56,116 nucleotides of DNA from Zoogloea sp. (GCF_017302315.1 NZ_JAFLDT010000017.1:1-56116); one strand, 5' to 3'. Positions 40,053 to 47,815 are shown, numbered from the stretch's first letter. Program-made: numbers and translations. The notes: generated by a model from the letters alone, not told the origin.

Positions 40053-40732
40053 CTTTGCCTCCTGAATAGCTTCACTCGCTCGTTGATGGCGAACGATGGT
40101 GTGTCTAATTGTCGCTCCAAGTACTTCACGAGCATCTGGTGCTTAGCTACTGGCAGTGCGCAGTCCATGAGAAAGCACACCTGCTCAGCCAAAGTGGGAA
40201 AATCCTTGCACTCCAGCCTTGCCGTAAAGCGGGTCTCCTCGCTAAGGACGTATCCCGCAGGGAACTCCGGAACATTCACTTCTGGATTGGCATCCTTTGA
40301 GTTGCTCGCGAACCACTCAACGAGTTCACCCATGAAGTAGTCGTTCGCGTTGTCAACGACTACCACGCACTCTGGATCAAGCTCCTTCACCTTCTCATTA
40401 AGTCTTGATATATCGTCGTCCAAGAACTGAAGAACGTGACATAGCAGCACCGTCCCGATGGCCTGGTCAGCCGGATCATAAGAAAAAAAGTCCGACTTCT
40501 CGCGGGAATGATTAACTGGAATCGGATGGTTCGAATAATCGAGAACATCCAGATGAATCACACGCTTTTCGGGAAACGCAGATGCCGAGATGTCGCCCAG
40601 ACCAGAGCCAACATCAAGGATGGGCTGGACTAGCGTCCTTGAGAAACGCTCACGCAAGATATCTGCAACCAGACAGTTCTCATTGCAGTGGACGCCCTTG
40701 AAGACGACCACCTCTTGCTTAGTGATTTTCAT
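40049..40732 (-). CDS. Class I SAM-dependent methyltransferase-like protein
   Basis: 227 residues. SAM-binding motif I PILDVGSGLGDISA at about 37-50, an acidic motif II near VIHLDVLDY (about 59-67) and a following VLLCHVLQFLDDD stretch agree with a Rossmann methyltransferase. Residues 130-227 do not match anything I recognise, so the substrate is unknown: nucleobase, pterin or a small molecule are all possible. Stop overlaps the GTP cyclohydrolase start; one base separates it from the transporter gene. Confidence 0.7.
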   Translation of the reverse strand: MKITKQEVVVFKGVHCNENCLVADILRERFSRTLVQPILDVGSGLGDISASAFPEKRVIHLDVLDYSNHPIPVNHSREKSDFFSYDPADQAIGTVLLCHVLQFLDDDISRLNEKVKELDPECVVVVDNANDYFMGELVEWFASNSKDANPEVNVPEFPAGYVLSEETRFTARLECKDFPTLAEQVCFLMDCALPVAKHQMLVKYLERQLDTPSFAINERVKLFRRQR

Positions 40733-40733
40733 G

Positions 40734-41456
40734 CTAAGAGCTCTTTACACCGCCTCCCTTGACCGGCTCGTCACCAATGTTGTTCCGAAGAACATGAAAC
40801 GGATTGAAGTCAGTGTCGGTATCGTAGTAGTCCTCGCCTTCTGCTTTTTTGAGAAAACGCACAACGACCATGGTAAAGGGAAGAGCCAGGACCTCCCAAC
40901 CAACCTTGAAGGCCCACCCGGACAGGGTAAGCGACACCAGTTCCGCCGTCGGAAAAATGCCAGCGAAGGCGATCAGCACGAACACTGACGTATCGATCGC
41001 CTGCCCTACCACCGTTGAGAGGACGAACCGCAGCGGCATGATCCGACCCTGCATACGCACCTTTATCTTGGCCAGGACGTATGAGTTGCAGAACTCACCC
41101 AGGAAATACGCGACAATCGATGCGAGCACTATGCGGGGCACCTTCCCGAGAATATGGTCATATGCCTGCTGGTCCGTCCAGAACGAGGCCGGCGGAAGTT
41201 GTCGCGCGATCTCGTAGGTAAGCACCATAAGGAGCAAGGAGAAGAAGCCAGACCAGATCACCTTGCGAGATGTGGCATAGCCATACACCTCCGTAAGAAT
41301 ATCGCCGAAGAGGTACGCGAGCGGAAACAGGATGATTCCGGCCGGCAACGCCAAGGAACCGAACGCAAAAATCTTCGTGTCGAGCGTGTTCGAGATTAGC
41401 AGCGTTGCTACGAATATCCCTGTGACAAAGGTAAGGTAACGGTATTCCTTTTTCAT
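40734..41456 (-). CDS. YhhQ/VUT-type queuosine precursor transporter
   Basis: Inner membrane protein of 240 residues with about six hydrophobic helices. The segment LPAGIILFPLAYLFGDILTE followed by VYGYATSRKVIWSGF is the hallmark of the YhhQ family, which imports preQ0/preQ1. Start overlaps the regulator stop by 4 bp. Together with a GTP cyclohydrolase I it points to 7-deazaguanine or related metabolism. The C-terminal 35 residues are acidic and hydrophilic, longer than usual. Confidence 0.88.
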   Translation of the reverse strand: MKKEYRYLTFVTGIFVATLLISNTLDTKIFAFGSLALPAGIILFPLAYLFGDILTEVYGYATSRKVIWSGFFSLLLMVLTYEIARQLPPASFWTDQQAYDHILGKVPRIVLASIVAYFLGEFCNSYVLAKIKVRMQGRIMPLRFVLSTVVGQAIDTSVFVLIAFAGIFPTAELVSLTLSGWAFKVGWEVLALPFTMVVVRFLKKAEGEDYYDTDTDFNPFHVLRNNIGDEPVKGGGVKSS

Positions 41457-42427
41457 GACGCGCTTACCTCACGCAGACGTTTCGTCCCTTGATGGTTTCC
41501 ATACCTCAGGACTTGAGCCTGTTCAGTAGTGATTAGTTCGCTCCCAATCGCTGTTTCGACAAAGCCCTCAAGGTAAGCGATGATCGGGAACAGTTCGTCC
41601 CTTTCTACGTGAAAGGCGTAGATCGGTTTTCCCTTCTGGCGGATGCACTGAAAGCCAACGGGTAACCCATCTGGGTCAAATGGGTTGCCTATTGCATAAT
41701 CCGCATTTAGCACCTTCAATTTCTCGTCTTCCACAGGAATCCCGAATACTTGGCCGACTTGCTTTCCGGCTTTCTTCTCGAGCCTTACTCTGAGGTTTGC
41801 AAAGGCGCTACCCGGCTTCAGCTCATGGGGTCTAACGAAGTACGTGTAGTTAACAGATTTCTTCAAGTTCTCCACAACGACGTCCTCCATCTCTTTGTCA
41901 TCGTTGTCCACGTAGTTCAAAGCGGCTATCCAGAAGACTTTGGCCTTTGGCAGTTCGCGTTCCCACGTGGCCAACCCCCGAACATCGAGCATCTGTTCAC
42001 ACGCCACAAGCCCAGCTTTTGCTTCGAGTTGAAGCTCCTCAAGTCTTTGAACGGTACTTGGGTCATCAATATCGCCAATATTGTCGAACCGTCTTAATGC
42101 TCCCTTGAACACATTCCAGCGGGCTTCATAGAGCACTCCCGTCGCGTCCGTTTCAGACTGCATTGGGAGGCGATACTTCTCTTTGCAAAGTTCGAGCACG
42201 AGCGCCATGTAGTCGACCTTGTAGAGTCGTGAGAGAGCAAGAAGAACCTTCGGATCGGGGTCCGCCACACCACCGTTCTCGTAGTTCGCCAACATGCTCT
42301 GCCCCAACCTGATGTCTCCGCCCGAGCTCAATTCTTCAGCAGCCAGCCGCTGGGACTTCCCTACATCTTTCCGAAGTTCGGCCAAGCATCTACCGAAGTT
42401 CTCGAACCGCCCCATGTCGACCACCAT
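41453..42427 (-). CDS. HTH (XRE-type) regulator with unknown C-terminal domain
   Basis: 324 residues. HTH domain about 10-78 (ELRKDVGKSQRLAAEEL, SMLANYENGG, LLALSRLYKVDY). Residues 90-160 are helical; 160-305 form a mixed alpha/beta domain (KVFWIAALNYVDND, NADYAIGNPFDPDGLPVGF, KPIYAFHVERDE) of no family known to me, possibly ligand-binding. First gene of operon A, and beside the divergent control region, so it likely regulates operon A and perhaps B. ATG 42427 and ATG 42415 are both possible starts; neither has a good ribosome site. Confidence 0.75.
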   Translation of the reverse strand: MVVDMGRFENFGRCLAELRKDVGKSQRLAAEELSSGGDIRLGQSMLANYENGGVADPDPKVLLALSRLYKVDYMALVLELCKEKYRLPMQSETDATGVLYEARWNVFKGALRRFDNIGDIDDPSTVQRLEELQLEAKAGLVACEQMLDVRGLATWERELPKAKVFWIAALNYVDNDDKEMEDVVVENLKKSVNYTYFVRPHELKPGSAFANLRVRLEKKAGKQVGQVFGIPVEDEKLKVLNADYAIGNPFDPDGLPVGFQCIRQKGKPIYAFHVERDELFPIIAYLEGFVETAIGSELITTEQAQVLRYGNHQGTKRLREVSAS

Positions 42428-42691
42428 GACTTAAAAGGATGTGATAACAAAACACTGCATGGCAAGTATAAGGCATCGCTCAGCAATCACCCAACACAAT
42501 CATTGCACACCATCTAATGATTTCTGAACCATTTATCGCGTGAAACGATCTGTTTTTGCAGTTGACTGATCATAATTTAATGATCTACGATCAACATAAA
42601 ATGATCTCCGGCAAGCGAACGCATCGGAACAGTCGCCTTGTCGTGAAGGGAAAGAGTGGCATATGTGCCATAACATCAAGGAGATAAGTCC
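42428..42691. promoter_or_regulatory. AT-rich divergent control region with repeated AATGAT(C/T)T boxes
   Basis: No gene here. The 60 bases 42541-42600 have only 18 G+C. AATGATTT at about 42516 and AATGATCT at 42579-42586 and 42600-42607 (21 bp apart, two helical turns) look like repeated operators. TTGACT (42562-42567), 18 bases, TACGAT (42586-42591) is a candidate promoter for operon B and overlaps one box. TGGCA-TATG-TGCCA (42657-42670) lies just before the operon B ribosome site AAGGAG (42678-42683). Confidence 0.5.
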
Positions 42692-43582
42692 ATGATCACC
42701 CCTGTCATGCGGATCAGCACATCGATCTACGCGAAGCTCGAGAACCTGCAACTGGGCGGCAGCCACAAGGCCCGGTCCGCACGCCAGATCATGATCGATG
42801 CGATCCGGGACGGGGACCTGACCCCGGGAATGACCGTGCTCGAGAGATCCGGGGGTAACCTGGGGATCGGTCTCGCCATCGAGGCTAACCGCAGGGGCTA
42901 CCCGCTGCACCTGGTGGTCAATCTGAATTTCAGCCAGCACAAGAGGAAAATCCTCAAAGCGCTCGGGGCGGAGTTGGTCGGACTCGAGTTTTTGCGCCGA
43001 GGTCTGACGACTCTCGACACGGTGCAGGAGGTTCTGGCGCGGCAGGAACGTCCATACTTCTTCCCCGACCAGTTTCGCAACCCCGCTAATCTCGCCGCGC
43101 ACGCCCTCCATACCGCTCCTGAGATTCTTAACTTCTTGGAATCGATTGCTTGCTCGTTCGATGACCAGATCGTTTTCGTCGGGGGTATTGGTACGGGCGC
43201 TTCGATCACGGCCATCGGCCGGGCGATGAAAGCCACCTTTCCGGCAACCGAGGTGGTCGCGGTCCAGCCAGAAAACGTCGACTTTCAGAACCACAGTTAC
43301 GGCCCCCATTCGATCCAGGGCACCGGTGTCGCCCGTCCGCCCCTATTCGACAGTTCGATCGTCGATCGCTACGTGCCATGCAGCCACGAACAAATGCTGA
43401 GTGCCCAGCAGTGGCTTATCCGCACACAGGGCCTGTTCGTCGGTTACTCGAGCGCGGCCAACGCTCATGTGGCGCGGATCCTGGAGGACGAGTGGACCGG
43501 CCGGCGCCAACGTCGAGGCAGGCGACTCGTGATCGTGACCTTGATTTACGACTGCGGCAGCTCATACATGGGTAGTAGTTAG
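42692..43582 (+). CDS. Cysteine-synthase-family PLP enzyme (operon B, gene 1)
   Basis: Fold type II PLP enzyme of 296 residues. IYAKLENLQLGGSHKARSA carries the Schiff-base lysine (Lys26); SGGNLGIGLAIEA (53-65) is the substrate loop; VFVGGIGTGASITAIGRAMK is the phosphate-binding glycine loop; YFFPDQFRNPANLAAH and HSIQGTGV also match CysK-type enzymes. Differences: it lacks about 20 N-terminal residues (no IGNTPLV), and the usual GSVKDR reads GSHKAR. So beta-replacement on an activated serine is expected, but the nucleophile is probably not sulphide as in CysK. AAGGAG eight bases before the ATG. Followed by alaX-like, SAT-like and GTPase genes. Confidence 0.85.
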   Translation: MITPVMRISTSIYAKLENLQLGGSHKARSARQIMIDAIRDGDLTPGMTVLERSGGNLGIGLAIEANRRGYPLHLVVNLNFSQHKRKILKALGAELVGLEFLRRGLTTLDTVQEVLARQERPYFFPDQFRNPANLAAHALHTAPEILNFLESIACSFDDQIVFVGGIGTGASITAIGRAMKATFPATEVVAVQPENVDFQNHSYGPHSIQGTGVARPPLFDSSIVDRYVPCSHEQMLSAQQWLIRTQGLFVGYSSAANAHVARILEDEWTGRRQRRGRRLVIVTLIYDCGSSYMGSS

Positions 43583-43642
43583 CATTCACCCCTTCCCGTT
43601 ACGAAAATCCTGGCCACCTACCACCACAAACGGAGATTCATG

Positions 43643-44422
43643 ATGGATTCGATCCAGCAGATCACTCGCGACCGCAAGACCGAAAAACTGTACATCCTGT
43701 CCCCGGACCTTAGGTGGGCGATTGCCACTGTGCGTGAGGTACGGCCCGACCGAGGAGTCAGGCTGGATCGCACCGTAGCCTACCCGGAAGGCGGCGGGCA
43801 GGAAGGCGACAGGGGCACAATTGAGACAACTTCCGGTCTCAGGCTGGCGTTCGATGACACGCAGCGCGGCCCCGGTCGCGTGCTGTTCATGGACGGCTTC
43901 AGCGGCGTCCATGTGGACGTCCCGATCTACCATCGCGTCACGCCCGAGGACGCGCATCACCTAGCGGTAGGCGACGAAGTCATCGTTTCGATCGATATGG
44001 ACAGGCGAGCCCAACTCTCCCTGAGCCACACCGCCGCACACATCCTGTACTTGGGCGTGAAGCAAGTGCGCCCGGAAGCGGTCAACTGGGTCATCGGCTG
44101 TCATATCAGGGAGGATCAGGCCCGGTTCGACCTTCGGGTCGACGAGCGCTTCATGCCGGACGATCTGGCCAGGATGGAGGAGTTCGCCACCGAGTTCATT
44201 TGCGCGGACCATACCATCAAAATCAGGGCGCATCCCGACGAACCCGAAGCCCTTTACTGGCTCTGCAACGACGAGGTCATCCCCTGTGGCGGCACCCACG
44301 TGTCAAGAACCGGCCTGGTGGGACGTATCCGCGTGCAACGTAAGAACATCGGCAAGGGCAAGGAGAGACTGATCGCCACGTTCGGGCCGTCGGATACCGA
44401 CCGGCTCGACAGAGGCGGCTGA
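43643..44422 (+). CDS. AlaX-type aminoacyl-tRNA editing protein (operon B, gene 2)
   Basis: Free-standing relative of the alanyl-tRNA synthetase editing domain, which hydrolyses mischarged Ser- or Gly-tRNAAla. 259 residues. RLDRTVAYPEGGGQEGDRGT is diagnostic; all four zinc ligands are present: SLSHTAAH (two His of HxxxH) and CGGTH (Cys and His). Start ATG 43643 has GGAG seven bases upstream, ATG 43640 only four. Within this operon it probably deacylates tRNA charged with the amino acid the neighbours make or with its serine-derived precursor; that is inference. Confidence 0.88.
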   Translation: MDSIQQITRDRKTEKLYILSPDLRWAIATVREVRPDRGVRLDRTVAYPEGGGQEGDRGTIETTSGLRLAFDDTQRGPGRVLFMDGFSGVHVDVPIYHRVTPEDAHHLAVGDEVIVSIDMDRRAQLSLSHTAAHILYLGVKQVRPEAVNWVIGCHIREDQARFDLRVDERFMPDDLARMEEFATEFICADHTIKIRAHPDEPEALYWLCNDEVIPCGGTHVSRTGLVGRIRVQRKNIGKGKERLIATFGPSDTDRLDRGG

Positions 44423-44486
44423 CGGCGGGCGGGTCTGCCACGCAATCCGTGGCCTCGCACTCACCCCCAAAACCGGAGAGTCGAAC

Positions 44487-45464
44487 ATGAGCAAGCTCGA
44501 AGACGACGACCTGAAGGGTCTCCACGACTACCTGCGCGACCGAACTGCGCCGTTCCGGCTGAGCCTGAGCGGACTCGGACTTGCCGATGCCGAGTTTGCA
44601 CCTTACTACAATACGGCTCTGCAACTGGCCATTGGCGATCTGGATGCCATGGTGTCCACCGACCCGGCGGCCCGACGTTCGCGCTCGTACGTGTTGGCCT
44701 CCTATAGCACCTACCGGGCCGTGGTCGATTACCGGATCGGCCACCAAATCCTTCGGTTCGGCCGCGCAACGAGGCATCCCGAGATCTTCGCCGCCGAGGC
44801 GCGTAGGATTTCGGAGGACGCAAAGGCTCGATCGGGCGTGGAGATCCATCCAGCGGCACGTATCGGAGAGCGGTTCAAGATCGATCACGGCGTAGGAACC
44901 GTGATCGGAGAAGATGTCCGGATCGGCGCGCGCTGCACGCTGATGCAAAGCGTCGTCCTCGGGGCCCGCGGCACCAGCGTAATGGACGGAAAGCGGAGAC
45001 ACCCGACGCTGGACGACGACGTTACGGTCTGCGCGTTCGCGATGATTCTCGGGCCGATCAGCATCGGCCGGGGCTGCTTTGTTGGCCCGCACGTGGTTCT
45101 GACCCAATCCCTAAAGGACTACGAGAGTGCCCGAGTCCAGAGTTCGACGATGATCCTATCCGGGGGAGGATCCCTTGCTTTTTATGGCATCGTGCCCCAC
45201 CCCCGGTTGCGGCGGCGGTGCAGGATCGATGGCGAGGATCTCCAGGGGTGGCGCCCGAGGATCGTCGATCCCCACGCGGAGAATTTCCCCGACCTCGTAT
45301 CATTCAACTATTCGGTCATGGGGGACCGGATTCTAATCTCGAATGCATACCGAATTCCGGGCCGCGCCGCTCGCAAGCCCGGCCTAATGCTCACGCACCC
45401 GGACGGCGCGGCCTGCCGCCTGATTGAGCATGTCGGGTTGACCCAATTCTATGAGCGCCTCTAA
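44487..45464 (+). CDS. Serine-acetyltransferase-like protein with extra C-terminal domain (operon B, gene 3)
   Basis: 325 residues. Helical N-terminal part 1-110, then a left-handed beta-helix of hexapeptide repeats about 117-215: GVEIHPAARIGERFKIDHGV, TVIGEDVRIGARC, RHPTLDDDVTV, ILGPISIGRG. The CysE catalytic pair is kept (Asp133-His134 and His172), so acyl transfer to serine or an analogue is likely. Residues about 228-325 (RLRRRCRIDGEDLQGW... to the end) form an added domain I cannot place. GGAG eight bases before ATG 44487. Stop lies 3 bp before the GTPase start. Confidence 0.85.
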   Translation: MSKLEDDDLKGLHDYLRDRTAPFRLSLSGLGLADAEFAPYYNTALQLAIGDLDAMVSTDPAARRSRSYVLASYSTYRAVVDYRIGHQILRFGRATRHPEIFAAEARRISEDAKARSGVEIHPAARIGERFKIDHGVGTVIGEDVRIGARCTLMQSVVLGARGTSVMDGKRRHPTLDDDVTVCAFAMILGPISIGRGCFVGPHVVLTQSLKDYESARVQSSTMILSGGGSLAFYGIVPHPRLRRRCRIDGEDLQGWRPRIVDPHAENFPDLVSFNYSVMGDRILISNAYRIPGRAARKPGLMLTHPDGAACRLIEHVGLTQFYERL

Positions 45465-45467
45465 AAC

Positions 45468-47060
45468 ATGAGTACACTATCTTCACCCAGGAACTTTGCA
45501 ATATTTGGGGCCGCCCATGCGGGCAAATCGAGTCTGGCAGGCTTTTGCACGCTCCGGACGGGCGGCCTTAATGGGACTTGGGAATCCTTCCTGCATCATC
45601 GCCGCGTCCAATTGGGGGCTCACTTCGACGTGAAGCAGAAGTTCGCCTACATCGTCGACCGCGGCCCTGACGAACAGATCCGACAGCACGATGGCATCGG
45701 GCAGTCGAGGCGCCTGCACCCCACGACCGCGCATCTGCGCATCGACGGCCGGGACGTGCCCATCAACATGATCGATACCCCCGGGGCGCAGCACGTGGAG
45801 CGCGAGACGTATTCGGGAATGTTCATGGGTGACATGGGCATCTTCGTCGCCGAGATCAACCGGCTGCTGGAAGACGGACTGGGCGGAAACAGGGAATTCC
45901 TCGCGCAACTGGTGACATGGATCGAGTTTAAGCGACGAGCGCGATTTCTCATCGTGCTAACTAAGTTCGACCAGTGCGGATATTCGCGCGACCGTTACGA
46001 CTCAGCCTTACACAAGATCGGGCAAATGCTCGAGCAATTGTTCCACGCGAGCCTTTGCTATGACGTCATTCCGACCGCCATCGACATGATCACCGAGTCC
46101 GACCAGAACGTCGTGACGCCCGCAATACAAATGCCTTGGTATAAGGGGCCGACGCTGCTCGAATGGATTCAGGATTCGATCCGCCGCCATGCCGTGCCAG
46201 CGTTCTCCGGGATGGGCAAACTCGCGTACGTCGAGGGCGAGTACCGGCGCAAGGCGCGGGAGGTCGGGGTTCCCATGCTGCTCCAGGGCAAGGTGCTAAA
46301 TGGCGGATTTTCCGTCGGAGACGTCGTGAAAATTGCGCCGGTCCGGCTCGGAGATGGATCGCACGGTACGGCGACTGCTCGGATACGAAGCCTGCGGCCG
46401 CAAGGGGGCGAAATAAGGGCCAATCTGGAAGCCAATGAACTGGGCGGCTTTGCTTTGACGTCGATCCGGGGTGGCGCCGACCTGCGGCTGTGCAAGAGCA
46501 CCTGCCTTTTCGGCGCTGCGGACAAGATCGCAGTGGGGCGCGCCATTGTCATGCGCCTCCAAGGCACCCACCGGCTGCCTTTTGTCGGCGAACTATTTAC
46601 CCTGATTTGGTTCGGCAAACTAATTAGCTGCCACTTAGTGGGCTGCACGGGCGCTGAGAAGGAACTCCATGTCTTTGAGGCAGCAGGAGCACCGGTTGCG
46701 CTAGCCTCGCCCTTCGACGCGCCTGCGCACAACGTCTTTTACTTGCGCAGGGGCTCACAAAACGACGCACCCAAGTTTATTCCGGCAACAGTTACGCAAA
46801 TCGGCGTGGTGTCCTCAATCTCGGTCACTATTCCGGATGCACTGTTGCGGGTTGGCACAAGACTTCAACGTCGAAAAATCCCGATAGAGCACATAGACGA
46901 CACAAGTCTGGAAGTCAGCTGCAAAGATTCAGCCATAAACACCGTCCGGCAAATCGAGCATGCACTGCTCCATGAGGCCAGTCTGGATGTGTCGGAAGCG
47001 GAGTTAAAAAAATGCGGGAGTTATATGGCAACGGTACACCCATCCCTTCAAGGCCCCTGA
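45468..47060 (+). CDS. EF1A-like translational-type GTPase (operon B, gene 4)
   Basis: 530 residues. G1 GAAHAGKS at 14-21; switch I region KFAYIVDRGPDEQIRQ resembles the EF1A KYAWVLDK..ERERG stretch; G3 DTPGA at 103-107; G4 TKFD at 165-168 with following QCGYSRDRYD as in EF1A/Hbs1; beta-barrel domain II from about 262 (VPMLLQGKVLNGGFSVGD), domain III to about 470. The EF-Tu/EF1A catalytic His (DxPGH) is Ala107 here, and the ERERGIT element is altered. Closer to EF1A/eRF3/CysN-type factors than to EF-Tu. No CysD partner nearby, so a sulphate-activating role is not supported. Translationally coupled to gene 3 (3-bp gap). Confidence 0.82.
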   Translation: MSTLSSPRNFAIFGAAHAGKSSLAGFCTLRTGGLNGTWESFLHHRRVQLGAHFDVKQKFAYIVDRGPDEQIRQHDGIGQSRRLHPTTAHLRIDGRDVPINMIDTPGAQHVERETYSGMFMGDMGIFVAEINRLLEDGLGGNREFLAQLVTWIEFKRRARFLIVLTKFDQCGYSRDRYDSALHKIGQMLEQLFHASLCYDVIPTAIDMITESDQNVVTPAIQMPWYKGPTLLEWIQDSIRRHAVPAFSGMGKLAYVEGEYRRKAREVGVPMLLQGKVLNGGFSVGDVVKIAPVRLGDGSHGTATARIRSLRPQGGEIRANLEANELGGFALTSIRGGADLRLCKSTCLFGAADKIAVGRAIVMRLQGTHRLPFVGELFTLIWFGKLISCHLVGCTGAEKELHVFEAAGAPVALASPFDAPAHNVFYLRRGSQNDAPKFIPATVTQIGVVSSISVTIPDALLRVGTRLQRRKIPIEHIDDTSLEVSCKDSAINTVRQIEHALLHEASLDVSEAELKKCGSYMATVHPSLQGP

Positions 47061-47099
47061 ACGCTCTCTCGAGTACGCGATCGATCAGTAATTCGCCCA

Positions 47100-47235
47100 G
47101 CGTACATGGTCGTGCGTGTTCGCGCGCATTGAATTTCAACCACCCGTGTGTGCTGAATTTTGACTACGATCAGGGTTTCTGACATAGCTCAAGAAAACGT
47201 TGATTCTTGTTTTGAGCAAGGCCATTCTATGAGCT
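47100..47235. mobile_element. Possible insertion-sequence end remnant
   Basis: Two related boxes, TTGAATTTCAACCAC (about 47129) and CTGAATTTTGACTAC (about 47153), are followed by an imperfect GCTCAAGAAAAC...GTTTTGAGC inverted repeat. Repeated GAATTTxxAC boxes are reminiscent of IS21-family ends, but no transposase gene is here. No protein gene is seen between 47061 and 47289. Confidence 0.25.
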
Positions 47236-47289
47236 ATCTATTTTGAACCACATAGCGGTATGCCATATCTGGAGTTGTCGCCTACACGC

Positions 47290-47815
47290 GTCTCCACTGA
47301 CAATCAAACCTGTGAGAACCCGGAACCAGTGCCGGACCATCGCGGCCCGCTACACGGTGGGCGAGTGGTGCTCCGATGATGGCGTCTCCGCCAAGGTGAC
47401 TGCGACCCAGTGGACGGGGCTGGAGGTGCTCCTCGCCAAAGTCCGGGAAGGTGACGTCTTTTGGTGGCGGCGATTGATAGGCTCGGGCTGAACACCCTTG
47501 ACGTGCCGAACACCGTCAAAGCCTTGAAAGCGACGGGTGCGTCCATGATCTCCGTGCGGGAGAGCGTTAGCCTGACCATCCCGCCGGGTAGGCGAATGCT
47601 CACCATGCCGGTCGCAGTAGCCGATCTGGCGTGAGAGAACACCGAAGCTCGCTACGTTCGAGCGGACCAGAGCCAAAGGCAAACGCCGGCGACGCTTGAC
47701 GATGCGGACGTGGTCGCACTGCGTGCCGAGAACAATGCCGGCATCACGGCAGCGGCCGAAAACGCCGGGATTTCGTTTGCGCGTGAAACGGGGCTGCTCG
47801 AAAGGACAACGGCAA
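47290..47815 (+). pseudogene. Decayed serine recombinase (resolvase/invertase family)
   Basis: Read over two frames: DDGVSAKVTATQ...GLEVLLAKVREGDV (to about 47458), a frameshift in CTTTTGG near 47458-47461, then LVAAIDRLGLNTLDVPNTVKALKATGAS, RRMLTMPVAVADL, a TGA at 47632-47634 where relatives have the LERENI helix, and ATLDDADVVALRAENNAGIT, the C-terminal HTH region. AAIDRLG.NTLDV is the classic small serine recombinase core. The catalytic-serine N-terminus (YARVS) is missing. Its place at the end of the accessory island suggests it is a relic of the element that brought part of the island. Confidence 0.8.

Noticed and set aside
45468-47060. Assignment of the operon B GTPase as CysN (sulphate adenylyltransferase subunit)
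   Set aside because: CysD, CysH or CysC are not nearby, and the switch and G3 motifs are not those of CysN. Kept as EF1A-like.
39525-47060. Treating operons A and B as one single system
   Set aside because: They differ in base composition and have no obvious shared chemistry; only the shared control region links them. Reported as two modules with possible co-regulation.
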